DNA of 36,346 nucleotides, taken from positions 1-36,346 of the forward strand of contig CATKZK010000010.1 in assembly GCA_949841325.1 (NCBI GenBank), read 5' to 3'. The notes beneath the pieces were generated by a model that had not been told where the DNA came from, searched no databases, and saw only the letters and a list, made by a program, of their open reading frames with translations. This DNA comes from an uncultured Bacilli bacterium. Its GTDB lineage: Bacteria; Bacillota_I; Bacilli_A; RF39; UBA660. Position 1 is the stretch's first letter. Each line of letters begins with the position of its first letter. Positions 7,795 to 16,930 of the stretch are shown piece after piece. Both the position numbers and the translations under genes were made by a program.

Positions 7795-8582
7795 TTTACA
7801 TTGTTGCTCCTCTCAGAGTTTGCATATACTCTCGCAATCAACTTAGCAATCGGCGCAGGCCAAAACTTTTTTAAAATCTCGTAATCCTCTTTTGTTCGTC
7901 CATTTTCTTTTAAGATTTCTGAAGTTGTTGATTCGTTATAAATCCGATGCCCCATTAAAGGCTTATGAATGTAATAAAAGTTCCCTTTTCTGCGAGAAAG
8001 TTTTTCCCAAGCATACCAGTCAATATTACATTTTAAATCACTGGCAAAGACATCTTTTGGTATATTCTTTGTTACAAACGTAACAGAAGGACAACTAATA
8101 GCATCTCCAAAGCGTAAAGCCGATCTTTTCATAAATTTAAATTTAGAAAGTCCTCTTAATCTTAAAGGAAAAAGCAATATCTTTTTTATAATAAGATTAA
8201 GATTATTATAGACTTTTTTTTCTTTTCTTATTTCATAATAATCAGGGAATAAAATAAGAGAATTAGGTTGCTTCTGATAAGCACGAACCATATAGTCAGA
8301 ATACTCATAATCATAAAGATCATCCTGATGTGCAACAGTGACTAGTTCTGTGTCCCCACAATGAATAGCAAAGTCAAAATCATAACCAATGCCCTTTTTC
8401 CCTGTATTTTCTTTTATCTCTAATTTATACTTCTTTGCCAAAGAAGTAATATAATCATTAGGCGTAGACGTAGCAATCACTACTTTTGATTGATATTTTT
8501 GATTAAGCACTGATTTTATGCATTCTTCTAAATAATGAGACTCTTTATAAGCCAACACGACAAATGTATGTAACACTTCCAT
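7791..8582 (-). CDS. GT2-type glycosyltransferase
   Basis: 263-residue cytosolic protein with a GT-A fold start (HTFVVLAYKESHYLEECIKSVL) and a HQDDLYDYEY segment that fits the metal-binding DxD region. It lacks the long membrane tail of polyprenyl-phosphate enzymes, so it probably adds a sugar to a lipid-linked or polymer acceptor. The ATG at 8582 is chosen because AGGAG (8590-8594) is seven bases upstream; a GTG at 8588 sits too close to that site. It overlaps the acyltransferase gene by four bases. Acceptor and sugar cannot be told. Confidence 0.82.
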   Translation of the reverse strand: MEVLHTFVVLAYKESHYLEECIKSVLNQKYQSKVVIATSTPNDYITSLAKKYKLEIKENTGKKGIGYDFDFAIHCGDTELVTVAHQDDLYDYEYSDYMVRAYQKQPNSLILFPDYYEIRKEKKVYNNLNLIIKKILLFPLRLRGLSKFKFMKRSALRFGDAISCPSVTFVTKNIPKDVFASDLKCNIDWYAWEKLSRRKGNFYYIHKPLMGHRIYNESTTSEILKENGRTKEDYEILKKFWPAPIAKLIARVYANSERSNNVK

Positions 8583-8611
8583 AAACACACTCCTATAATT
8601 GTATTATTTTT

Positions 8612-9805
8612 CTATTTTGTTCTTTTTATAAATATTATTAAGTATTCTAAAAAATGAATTCCCATTGTAGTCATATAAGAATATACAGCTCCTTGTATCC
8701 CCCCATATTTAATGAATACATAAGATGAGATTAAACAAATCATAGTTGAAATAGTATAAATCTTTAGCTGAACTGAATTTTCTTTCATAATCGTTAAAAC
8801 AGATGATATTAAAACGGACATGGAATAAAATCCTGCTCCTAATATAACAAGGACAAAAAGTAAGCGGTATATCTTTGTATCCATTGCATAAATCATATTT
8901 AAAATTGGAATTCCCACAGTGATTAACATAAGCGATGCAAATAAACTAAAAATACCCAATACAATTAACAAATAGACTAATCTCTTCTTTATTTTATTAT
9001 AGTTTTTTTCTTTTTCTTGTTCATTAAAATACGTCATATATGGATTAAGCAAATATTGACCACATAGGCTCATCATAGTTCCTGGCATAATAATTATACT
9101 AAATATCGCTTCTGCGCTTTCTCCTTCAAAAAAAGGAATAAAATACTTTTGCATATTCACCAAAAGAATCGAAACAAAGCTAAAAACAAAAATTGCTCTA
9201 GATGATTTGAACAATGTATAAATCTTTTTCCAATTAAAAGCTTCAATAGTTTTATATTTTTTGTAATTTAAGTAATCTATTACTAAACCGATTATATTAA
9301 CTAGTATAAGAGAACATACTGCTAAAATAATTGAATGAGAATAAATATCAGTAATAAAAAATAGACTCACTCCTAAAAGAGCTTTTATAAAAAGAGATTT
9401 CCCTGCATAATCAAGCCTGTTTTCGCGATGAAATTCTCCATATAACACATCAGCCATGGCCTCTACATTACGAAATAAACATAATAAAACAATCAGAAAT
9501 TTGTCTATTTTTTTTGGAGAGATCATACACAATATTAAACTTATAAGAAACATCAATGTGCAAGATACACATCGTGAATAGACAAAATCGCTTGCCTTAT
9601 ATTCATCATTAGATACTTGATATGCACGTGTATAATAAATGGATACAATATAAAGTAAACAAGCTATAGCATAAGCAAAAGAAAAACTCCCTGCAATTTC
9701 TAATCCATTTATTCGTTTTACAATAATCAAAAAGAATAAAGAGTTAAAAGAGTTGAATGTAAGGCCTAGTAAATTCCAAACAAAATTCTTTTTTTCTTGT
9801 ATCAT
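8612..9805 (-). CDS. Polysaccharide flippase (Wzx/MATE-like)
   Basis: 397-residue membrane protein with about 12 hydrophobic segments and the typical flippase N-terminus (WNLLGLTFNSFNSLFFLIIVKRINGLE). Such proteins turn lipid-linked sugars or repeat units across the membrane. Because TagGH already exports the teichoic acid in the same operon, this flippase more likely serves a lipid-linked decorating sugar, in line with the adjacent DUF2304 gene, polyprenyl-phosphate GT2 and DUF2142 GT-C-like gene; that is inference. It overlaps the DUF2304 gene by four bases. Confidence 0.85.
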   Translation of the reverse strand: MIQEKKNFVWNLLGLTFNSFNSLFFLIIVKRINGLEIAGSFSFAYAIACLLYIVSIYYTRAYQVSNDEYKASDFVYSRCVSCTLMFLISLILCMISPKKIDKFLIVLLCLFRNVEAMADVLYGEFHRENRLDYAGKSLFIKALLGVSLFFITDIYSHSIILAVCSLILVNIIGLVIDYLNYKKYKTIEAFNWKKIYTLFKSSRAIFVFSFVSILLVNMQKYFIPFFEGESAEAIFSIIIMPGTMMSLCGQYLLNPYMTYFNEQEKEKNYNKIKKRLVYLLIVLGIFSLFASLMLITVGIPILNMIYAMDTKIYRLLFVLVILGAGFYSMSVLISSVLTIMKENSVQLKIYTISTMICLISSYVFIKYGGIQGAVYSYMTTMGIHFLEYLIIFIKRTK

Positions 9806-10137
9806 TTGTTTTTCTCCTTCAACATCGATACCTCTTGTATAAGAAGCGTAATCTGTTTCTTTTGTCGAGCAATGAGCATTGTAAGCACTAATGTTATGGC
9901 TAGTAATATTGTTAGAAGAATTCCAATAACTAAGTTTGAGATTGTTAAAAATCCAAATGCATTGGCAAATATCTCCAAAATTTTAGGAATGACAGCTATT
10001 AAAAAAATAATAAAGATAGCAAACATCCAAACTAAAGAATACTTTATTGGAAGTTTATTTCTACGTATAAGCCCCATAACAATAACAAACCAAACAAACG
10101 AAAATATAAATAAAACAACTCTTAATTTTGCGCTCAT
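9802..10137 (-). CDS. DUF2304 membrane protein
   Basis: 111-residue protein with three hydrophobic helices (about 6-24, 33-54 and 66-90) and a charged, coiled-coil-like C-terminus. The RRNKLPIKYSLVWM segment between helices 1 and 2 is typical of DUF2304. These proteins are commonly found directly beside DPM-type glycosyltransferases, as here (four-base gap from the upstream GT2), and probably help or anchor that enzyme. The biochemical role is not known. Confidence 0.85.
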   Translation of the reverse strand: MSAKLRVVLFIFSFVWFVIVMGLIRRNKLPIKYSLVWMFAIFIIFLIAVIPKILEIFANAFGFLTISNLVIGILLTILLAITLVLTMLIARQKKQITLLIQEVSMLKEKNK

Positions 10138-10141
10138 TTTC

Positions 10142-10855
10142 TCACCTTCTTTTCATTAGTAGTATTGTCAACATGACATTAATCATGTAGTAAGCTTTTT
10201 TCCATGATACAATTGAAGATTTCCCACCGATTCTTTCATTCATACTGACAGGAACCTCTGCTATTTTTAATTTCGAAAGAAGAATTTTGGTAGTTGAAAT
10301 TGGTTCTGGATATTCTAATGGATATGATTTCGCAAACATTTTTATAGTTTTCTTATCTACAGCTCTAAAACCGCTAGTAGTATCCTTCACTCTTATCCCC
10401 GTTTTTATTTTTATTGCAGTAGATATTAATGAAATACCTACTCTTCTTGCAAAAGTAGATTTAAATTCACTACTATTTTTATCTACAAATCGTGAACCTA
10501 TTGTCATATTGGCTTCCCCATCTAGAATTGGTTTTATTAACTCCATTACATAATTTACGTCATGCTGACCATCACCATCAAACTGCACAGCTATATCATA
10601 ATTATTTTCATAAGCATACTTATATCCAGTTTGTACTGCTCCACCTATACCTAAATTATTGATCAAAGAAATATATGGAATTTTATTATCTCTTAATATG
10701 CTTTCAGTATTATCTCTTGAACCATCATTAATTACAATTACAGAGTACTGATTTTCTTTAGCATTTTTATTAAATTCTTGTATCTTTTTATATGTATTTA
10801 AAATATTCGATTCCTCATTGTATGCTGGAATTATTAATAACACTGACTTTTTCAT
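10142..10855 (-). CDS. DPM-like polyprenyl-phosphate glycosyltransferase (GT2)
   Basis: 237-residue GT-A enzyme of the dolichol/polyprenyl-phosphate mannose synthase group: LLIIPAYNEESNI, VINDGSRDNT and VQFDGDGQHD (the metal-binding DxD), then the DTTSGFRAVD segment typical of this family. It lacks the two C-terminal helices of GtrB-type relatives, consistent with a DUF2304 partner next door. It likely moves a sugar from a nucleotide donor to undecaprenyl phosphate. The ATG at 10855 has AAAGGAA five bases upstream; a TTG at 10870 is less likely. A 112-base gap separates it from the DUF2142 gene. Confidence 0.87.
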   Translation of the reverse strand: MKKSVLLIIPAYNEESNILNTYKKIQEFNKNAKENQYSVIVINDGSRDNTESILRDNKIPYISLINNLGIGGAVQTGYKYAYENNYDIAVQFDGDGQHDVNYVMELIKPILDGEANMTIGSRFVDKNSSEFKSTFARRVGISLISTAIKIKTGIRVKDTTSGFRAVDKKTIKMFAKSYPLEYPEPISTTKILLSKLKIAEVPVSMNERIGGKSSIVSWKKAYYMINVMLTILLMKRR

Positions 10856-10967
10856 ATTATTTCCTTTCAATTATACTAAAAAGTAATTTTCTCTTAACTA
10901 TTTATAATGTATCACTTTTTTGAATCTGTATAAAGTGTTTTAAAGTAAAATTTCAAATTAGTTCAAA

Positions 10968-13007
10968 TCAATCTAAAACAAAATTAATCAATTGCACTAT
11001 ATACAAAACATGAATAAAAAATGCGAGTCCTAAAAGTGTGGAATTGTACTTTTCTATTTTTCCTTTATATCCTATTTTTCCAATACAAATAAAGAATAAT
11101 ATAAAAATTGGAATGAAATAGCGTCCTTGAACTCCCCAAAGTGTATTTGCTAACATATTTGATCTAAATTCTAATACATACATTGCAACAACAACTAATC
11201 CACTTGTAATCAACGCAGTTAAACCAAAAAGCCATCTTAATGGAATTGGATAGTTTTCTTTATCATCACGAATTAGACATGATCCTATCATAAGAATTAG
11301 ATAGAAAGATGCATAAGCAACAGGAACACTAACCCTAGACCAAATAAATTTATATCCTACAAAATCTAACAAATATTGATCAGGCAAAGATACAAGATAA
11401 TTTAACAATACGCCTATAGTTGCAAATGGATGCTTTAAAGCATATATTGGAGTTAAAGAATTAGCAAGTATTCCTTCAGGAGATGGTGTTATAATTGAAG
11501 GAATTTGGATTCTTTCCCACTCCCAAAATAAAACAATGATAAATATTAAACTAAGAATTAAATACAAAATGTTCCTTTTCTTATTTCTATTTAAAACATT
11601 TTTATAATTTAAAATTAATAGACCTAAAACTATTGGAAAATAAACTACTTTCGAAACAACTGAAATAAAGCCAAATAGGGAAAATATAACAAAATCTCTA
11701 ATTCGAAATTGCTGTTTATTGACATTAAGATTTAGCATATGCGCAATTAAATATAATGTAGAAATGGTCGCCATCACATCACAGGATAAAGATCCCATCT
11801 GATATAAATTCATTGGCATTGCCAAATACAATATTGTCAACATTTTATATTTAGGCATTTTTTTAACGATAAGATATCCCATCAGTAAAAAGAAAATCAT
11901 ATTAGCAATTTTTGCCAAATACCACCCTATGTAAGGATTTAGATTCATTGATTTGCTTAAAAATATAACAGGCGTAGAAATTGCATAACAAAAAGGATGA
12001 TATAAAGCCACTTTTGTTACAACTTGAACATTATTATAATCTGCTTTTTTAAGCATTGTTTTAAAAAGATGTTTAACATTTCCGTGTCCATCCCAGTCAG
12101 CTACAATTATACTTGGAATTTCAACTTTAGAAGAAACAGTAAAGTCGCCTGATGCTAATTGATAAATTCTTGCATAATGTTTAAATTCATCAGGGCTATC
12201 TTCTGGCATACAAAGTGCACAATAGAAAAATGATAAAGGAATAGCTATAAGAAGGAAAATTCTGCCATAAGACTTGCTATCAAACAAATTTATAAAAAGA
12301 TAACATATAGTCGAAATAAGAAAAATAAGAATACTTAAATCTAAAATTTGTAAACCACCCTTAAAATTAGCTTTATATATTGAGTAGAAACTGACAAAAG
12401 TAAATATTGCATTTAATAGAAAATATAAAACGAAAAAGATACTTTTCTTCATTTTTTCATTTTTACAGTTTTCTCTGTTCAAAAAAAGCAAAATCATAAG
12501 ATTTACAGCAAAAAGGACCAAAAGCCACAAAGTTGGTCGATAAGTTGGTTGATTATCAATTTCTTCTATCTTAAATTTTTCTTTATCATTTTTCTTGATA
12601 AGAACATCTTTTTTTGCATGGACAAGCTCAAAACTTATTTTTACTGAATCACCTTTTTTTAAATACTCTGGTAAATAGATAAAGTTATGCACTTTATTTA
12701 TCGAAGTAAATAAATTACGATAGATTATTTCATCTTTCTTTTTTATCGTAACCCACAATTCAATATCAGGAGAATCTATAGGACTATAGAAGATAAAAGA
12801 ATCTGTACTCTTGCTTCTTATTTTCAAGTCCTGTTCAATCAAATTTATTTTATCTTCTCCTTCTTCCAAAGACAAACTAAAAGAATCAGATGTCGTGTCT
12901 TCTATTATCACCTTTTTGGTAAAAGGCATATTAACTGAATAAATTAACAAAGCGCTTATGAAAATTAATAAGCAAACACTAATAATATTCCAATATTTTT
13001 TTTGCAT
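10968..13007 (-). CDS. DUF2142 polytopic membrane protein, likely GT-C glycosyltransferase
   Basis: 679-residue membrane protein. An N-terminal helix leads to an extracytoplasmic beta-rich domain (about 35-160), then about eleven helices. The MPEDSPDEFKHYARIYQLASG segment after helix 4-5 is the hallmark of DUF2142 proteins and corresponds to the acidic loop of GT-C enzymes, which take sugars from polyprenyl phosphate outside the membrane. The ATG at 13007 is chosen because AAAGGTGAT lies just upstream; the longer reading adds 17 residues with no ribosome site. It follows the GT2-TagF fusion by 64 bases. I infer that it decorates the teichoic acid with the sugar made by the neighbouring GT2. 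Confidence 0.8.
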   Translation of the reverse strand: MQKKYWNIISVCLLIFISALLIYSVNMPFTKKVIIEDTTSDSFSLSLEEGEDKINLIEQDLKIRSKSTDSFIFYSPIDSPDIELWVTIKKKDEIIYRNLFTSINKVHNFIYLPEYLKKGDSVKISFELVHAKKDVLIKKNDKEKFKIEEIDNQPTYRPTLWLLVLFAVNLMILLFLNRENCKNEKMKKSIFFVLYFLLNAIFTFVSFYSIYKANFKGGLQILDLSILIFLISTICYLFINLFDSKSYGRIFLLIAIPLSFFYCALCMPEDSPDEFKHYARIYQLASGDFTVSSKVEIPSIIVADWDGHGNVKHLFKTMLKKADYNNVQVVTKVALYHPFCYAISTPVIFLSKSMNLNPYIGWYLAKIANMIFFLLMGYLIVKKMPKYKMLTILYLAMPMNLYQMGSLSCDVMATISTLYLIAHMLNLNVNKQQFRIRDFVIFSLFGFISVVSKVVYFPIVLGLLILNYKNVLNRNKKRNILYLILSLIFIIVLFWEWERIQIPSIITPSPEGILANSLTPIYALKHPFATIGVLLNYLVSLPDQYLLDFVGYKFIWSRVSVPVAYASFYLILMIGSCLIRDDKENYPIPLRWLFGLTALITSGLVVVAMYVLEFRSNMLANTLWGVQGRYFIPIFILFFICIGKIGYKGKIEKYNSTLLGLAFFIHVLYIVQLINFVLD

Positions 13008-13071
13008 TACTATCACCTTTATTATTTTATCACACATTAAACGATATAAAAAGAACAATCCCCCTTTATCT

Positions 13072-15708
13072 CTACAATTTCTTTATCTCATTATAGACTC
13101 TTTCACAATTCTTTTTGTCATGATACTTGTAAAATTTTAAGATTCTTTGATCATATTTTTTTTCAATTACACAATCATTTTCTATGTATTTTATAATTGT
13201 ATCAAGTGTTTCTTCATAAGCATGAGTTACAGGTCCAAAACCGTCTCTTTCATATTTAAAATACCCCTCACTGTATAAGTGTTTGCCAAAGAAGGTCTCT
13301 TTATCAAATTGACTATAAATAACTGGTTTATGCATGTAAGCAAAATCAAAAGGAACGCTAGAATAATCAGAGATTAATAATTTACACTCTTTAAATATGC
13401 TTTGGTAGTCAGCAAAGCCTCTCACGATTTCAAAAGTATCATTTTCAACAAAATCAATTACATTCTCCATATGAGATGGATGCATAACAAAAATGCCTTT
13501 ATATCTACAGTCTTTCATTGCCTTAATAAGTTTCTTATCATTAATTAAATTATTATAGAAAAGAAAATACTCGCTCTTTTTAAAATCTGGATTATACTCC
13601 CTAGTTCCATTAGATCTGTTAATTTTCCCTGACAAATCTTGCCTCCAAGTTGGCATAATAGCAATCTTCCTTTCAGAGTTGTCCACTAAATTATCATATC
13701 TTGGAAATCCAGTTAATTTAACTATGGATTCATCATACTCATAATCTCCAAAAAGAATAGATTTATATTCTTCTGGAGCTGCAGTTACGAACATTTCAAT
13801 ATCTTTATTGTAAATATTTAACCAATTTGAGATATCATCCTTTGTTATTCCGTGTTGTAAAAAAACAAATTTAAAATTGTATAAATCTCTGTAAAATCTA
13901 GCATTCTTTCCAAATGCATTATATACCCATATGTCTGCCTGACTCGATATTATCTTATCCGACAATAAGAATAACATTTTATACTTAAATGAATTATGCG
14001 CAACGACTTTCCCATATTGTTTCATTTTTGAAAAATCCTTAGAATGTTTATCTAAAACAAAATATGTTTTTTCTGTTCTCTTTGGCTTTGCATTTATATA
14101 TTTAAACAAATGCATTCCATTGTCATTTGCAACTGTAGTTCTATCAGAAATTAGCCATATTTCTTTTCTTTTAAACAAGTTTAGAATCGAATAAATAAAT
14201 CTGTAGATTGTCTGTTTAATCTTAAAATGAGTAAGCATTTGAAGATACAATATAAATGTAGCAAAAATATTTTTTATCTTATTTCTTCTTGCAACGAAAA
14301 TGATATTTTTTCTTGCTTTTAGTGTATACTTTTCATAATTCCAATAATTTCGATAATAATTATCTAATTTTGTCATTATTTTAAAATTTGGTTTTAATAA
14401 ATAAGGTTCTTCATCTTTGTATTGAAGATAAAAGGCTATTTGTTCTTTATATTTTAGCGGAATTTTGAGATGAAAAGTCATGTTATGATAAAGTTCTTCA
14501 TCAATCCCATATCTTATATTTTTTCTACTATCTTTAAGATTTAAAGGAATTTTTTCGTCATTTACTTTAACAAAAATTTTGTAATCGTCCTTTGGAAGAA
14601 TGCTATTAACTTGCCCATAAACAACTAGTTTATCTCCTTTTCCTTTTAAAATGTTTATAACCAAAACATTGCGATTATTGATTGTATAAAGATAATCCCC
14701 GTTAAAAAACATAAAATTATCTTCAATACGAATTTTTTCTTTATACTGGTTACCATATTTTATTTTAAATGCGTACAGTTTGTACTCTGAATGCATATTT
14801 TTTTGATCCAAAATAATGGCATCATCTATTTGTTCTAAAAGTTTTTTACTTTTTTGAATATATACTTTTTTCGTATTTTCTGATAAATTTTCAGGAAATA
14901 ATTTACGAAGTCTAAATTGGTAATCATACATTACTAAATATTTTACATAATCAAGAATATCCTTATATTTTTTTTGTGATAATTCAAAAAGAAAATGATA
15001 ATACCTTTCAACAGTTAATGTATACCAGTCAATATTCTTTTCTTTATTTTGTACTGCACTAGTATTATCACTTCTTCTACGATAATAAAAACGTGCTTCT
15101 TTTACAATTCCATATTTTTTTTGATCAATTACAATCTCGGCTAAGTATTTTGCATCTTCTCCATATTTTAGCTTTTCATCAAATTCATATTTTTTAGCAA
15201 TATCAGTTTTAATAACAGACGATGTGATGTGAAGATGAATCATACTAGGTTCTTGCTCTATATGGATCACTCTTGTTCCTTCGTCAAACTTATAATCAAG
15301 CATATGAAACTTTTTAGAAGAATCAAAGAATTGCATTCTTCCAACAACGACAGCTATATCACTGTTTTTTTTGAAAAAATTGGCAATTTTTTTAAACGCA
15401 TCCAATTCCCACTTATCATCACTATCGAGAAAATTAACGTATTCCCCTTCTGCATACTCTAAACCATGATTTCGTGCACTTGATACGCCCCCATTTTTTT
15501 GTTTAATATAAATAATATTTTCTGGATACAAATCTCTATACTTTAAGCAAATACTCTCTGAATTATCTGGAGAGCCATCATTTACTAAAATCATTTGAAT
15601 ATTCTTTTTAAAGTCTATCGTTTGATTAATTACACTTTCAATAGTCTCTTCTAAGTATTCTTCTACGTTATAAATTGGCACAATGACCGAGAATAAAAAC
15701 TTTTTCAT
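13072..15708 (-). CDS. Bifunctional GT2 / TagF-type CDP-glycerol glycerophosphotransferase
   Basis: 878-residue fusion. Residues 1 to about 220 are a GT2 domain (SVIVPIYNVEEYLEETI, LVNDGSPDNSE 41-51, FLDSDDKW 93-100). A middle region of about 250 residues is beta-rich and not recognised. From about 510 the TagF/glyphos-transfer domain follows: VFLQHGITKDD, LTGFPRYDNL, IMPTWRQD, FVMHPSH and LISDYSSVPFDFAYMHKPVIY, all family landmarks including the HG and ISDYSS motifs. One protein may therefore both glycosylate and add glycerol (or ribitol) phosphate, as in teichoic-acid-like polymers with sugars in the chain. It lies four bases after the upstream GT2 gene. Confidence 0.9.
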   Translation of the reverse strand: MKKFLFSVIVPIYNVEEYLEETIESVINQTIDFKKNIQMILVNDGSPDNSESICLKYRDLYPENIIYIKQKNGGVSSARNHGLEYAEGEYVNFLDSDDKWELDAFKKIANFFKKNSDIAVVVGRMQFFDSSKKFHMLDYKFDEGTRVIHIEQEPSMIHLHITSSVIKTDIAKKYEFDEKLKYGEDAKYLAEIVIDQKKYGIVKEARFYYRRRSDNTSAVQNKEKNIDWYTLTVERYYHFLFELSQKKYKDILDYVKYLVMYDYQFRLRKLFPENLSENTKKVYIQKSKKLLEQIDDAIILDQKNMHSEYKLYAFKIKYGNQYKEKIRIEDNFMFFNGDYLYTINNRNVLVINILKGKGDKLVVYGQVNSILPKDDYKIFVKVNDEKIPLNLKDSRKNIRYGIDEELYHNMTFHLKIPLKYKEQIAFYLQYKDEEPYLLKPNFKIMTKLDNYYRNYWNYEKYTLKARKNIIFVARRNKIKNIFATFILYLQMLTHFKIKQTIYRFIYSILNLFKRKEIWLISDRTTVANDNGMHLFKYINAKPKRTEKTYFVLDKHSKDFSKMKQYGKVVAHNSFKYKMLFLLSDKIISSQADIWVYNAFGKNARFYRDLYNFKFVFLQHGITKDDISNWLNIYNKDIEMFVTAAPEEYKSILFGDYEYDESIVKLTGFPRYDNLVDNSERKIAIMPTWRQDLSGKINRSNGTREYNPDFKKSEYFLFYNNLINDKKLIKAMKDCRYKGIFVMHPSHMENVIDFVENDTFEIVRGFADYQSIFKECKLLISDYSSVPFDFAYMHKPVIYSQFDKETFFGKHLYSEGYFKYERDGFGPVTHAYEETLDTIIKYIENDCVIEKKYDQRILKFYKYHDKKNCERVYNEIKKL

Positions 15709-15712
15709 ACTA

Positions 15713-16657
15713 CTACCTTCCTAACTTCTGTTTCCATATAAATAGACACATCGTCCAATAATGACTTCTGTATACTTTCACCCTTTTAGTTTGAAACCGA
15801 TTTACTACTTTTTTATAATGTCTAAAATTTCTTTTAAAATACTTTAAAAAGGTTTTGACAAACCTCTTTTGAAGTTTTGTATCTGTATATCTTCTAAACT
15901 CTTTTATTCTTCTAACATAAAATCCTGCACTTATCTCAAGTAATTCACTTTCATACTCTTTAAACTTTCCTTCTTCTTTAAAAAAGGAAATAATATCTTC
16001 AAGTACTGCTATAATATGAAACAAATTTTCTTTATAACTATTTGTAATAGACGCTTCACTGTCATAAAGATAATAAATAAGAGGATTATCTAAAATCACC
16101 ATTTTGTTAGCATAATATTTATATTTCATTAGAAAATAGAAATCTTCTGCATAACTATACTCTTCAGGAAAGGTTAATTGATATTGATCAATCAATGCCT
16201 TTTTAAACAACTTATCCCAAACATAACTCGATGTCTTACTAAACTCTTTAGGATTATCCGTCTTATTTTGATTGATAATTGGTTTTAATTCTCCAGTTAT
16301 TACATTATATCTTGATGAACAGACCAAATCAATTTCATCACTCATACAGTTTACCATCGTCTGATACATCTCTTTATCGACATAATCATCGGCATCGACA
16401 AAGCCAATATACTCTCCATGAGCTTCTTTTAATCCTCTATTTCTAGAAGCTGATGGGCCCAGATTTGTTTTATTTTTTATAAGAACAATTGAATCTTTAA
16501 AATTCTTTACTACATCAACTGTATTATCTGTACTACAATCATCAATAACGATAACCTCGATATCCTTTAAAGTTTGTGCAAGCAAACTCTTTATACACTT
16601 TTCAATGGTTTTACTTGCATTATATGCTGGGATGATAACAGACACTTTGTATTTCAT
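15713..16657 (-). CDS. GT2-type glycosyltransferase
   Basis: 314-residue GT-A enzyme: VSVIIPAYNASKTIEKCI, VIDDCSTDNT, NLGPSASRNRGL and the metal-binding VDADDYVD. The C-terminal third is basic and alpha-helical with no clear membrane helix. It is the first gene of the long operon, behind the promoter at 16688-16716. I chose the ATG at 16657 because AGGAG (16666-16670) is eight bases upstream; an ATG at 16663 is only two bases from that site. The sugar and acceptor cannot be read from sequence, but the tight link to the GT2-TagF fusion suggests the same polymer. Confidence 0.85.
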   Translation of the reverse strand: MKYKVSVIIPAYNASKTIEKCIKSLLAQTLKDIEVIVIDDCSTDNTVDVVKNFKDSIVLIKNKTNLGPSASRNRGLKEAHGEYIGFVDADDYVDKEMYQTMVNCMSDEIDLVCSSRYNVITGELKPIINQNKTDNPKEFSKTSSYVWDKLFKKALIDQYQLTFPEEYSYAEDFYFLMKYKYYANKMVILDNPLIYYLYDSEASITNSYKENLFHIIAVLEDIISFFKEEGKFKEYESELLEISAGFYVRRIKEFRRYTDTKLQKRFVKTFLKYFKRNFRHYKKVVNRFQTKRVKVYRSHYWTMCLFIWKQKLGR

Positions 16658-16687
16658 TGGCATAACTCCTATTTACTTTCTATCTTT

Positions 16688-16716
16688 ATTTTATCAAAAT
16701 AGGAAATAGAAGTCGA
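16688..16716 (-). promoter_or_regulatory. Promoter of the surface-polymer operon
   Basis: TCGACT (16716-16711), 17-base spacer, TAAAAT (16693-16688) with an extended -10 TG. It lies 31 bases before the first start codon and downstream of the terminator that closes the preceding TagF-family operon. Confidence 0.6.
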
Positions 16717-16850
16717 GATAATCTTATTTATTTTAGAGAAATGAAAGTAATTAAACAGTGCAGCTTAACTAAAAGTTGATTTTTTTCAATTGCTTTTTTT
16801 GAATTATTTCCTGACTCATCATATTAAAAAGGACAATGAAGTCAAGAAAT

Positions 16851-16882
16851 AAAAAAAGGAAGCGTCCTCATATCACTTCCTT
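16851..16882 (-). terminator. Strong intrinsic terminator after the tandem TagF-family genes
   Basis: A perfect 7-base stem AAGGAAG/CTTCCTT (16856-16862 with 16876-16882), a 13-base loop and a run of seven T on the minus strand. It separates the TagF-family pair from the operon starting at 16657. The remaining 16664-16850 gap holds the promoter and nothing else I can see. Confidence 0.85.
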
Positions 16883-16930
16883 GAAAAAGTTTTTTTATTT
16901 GTTGTGAACGATTTGGGATTCACTTGATCA

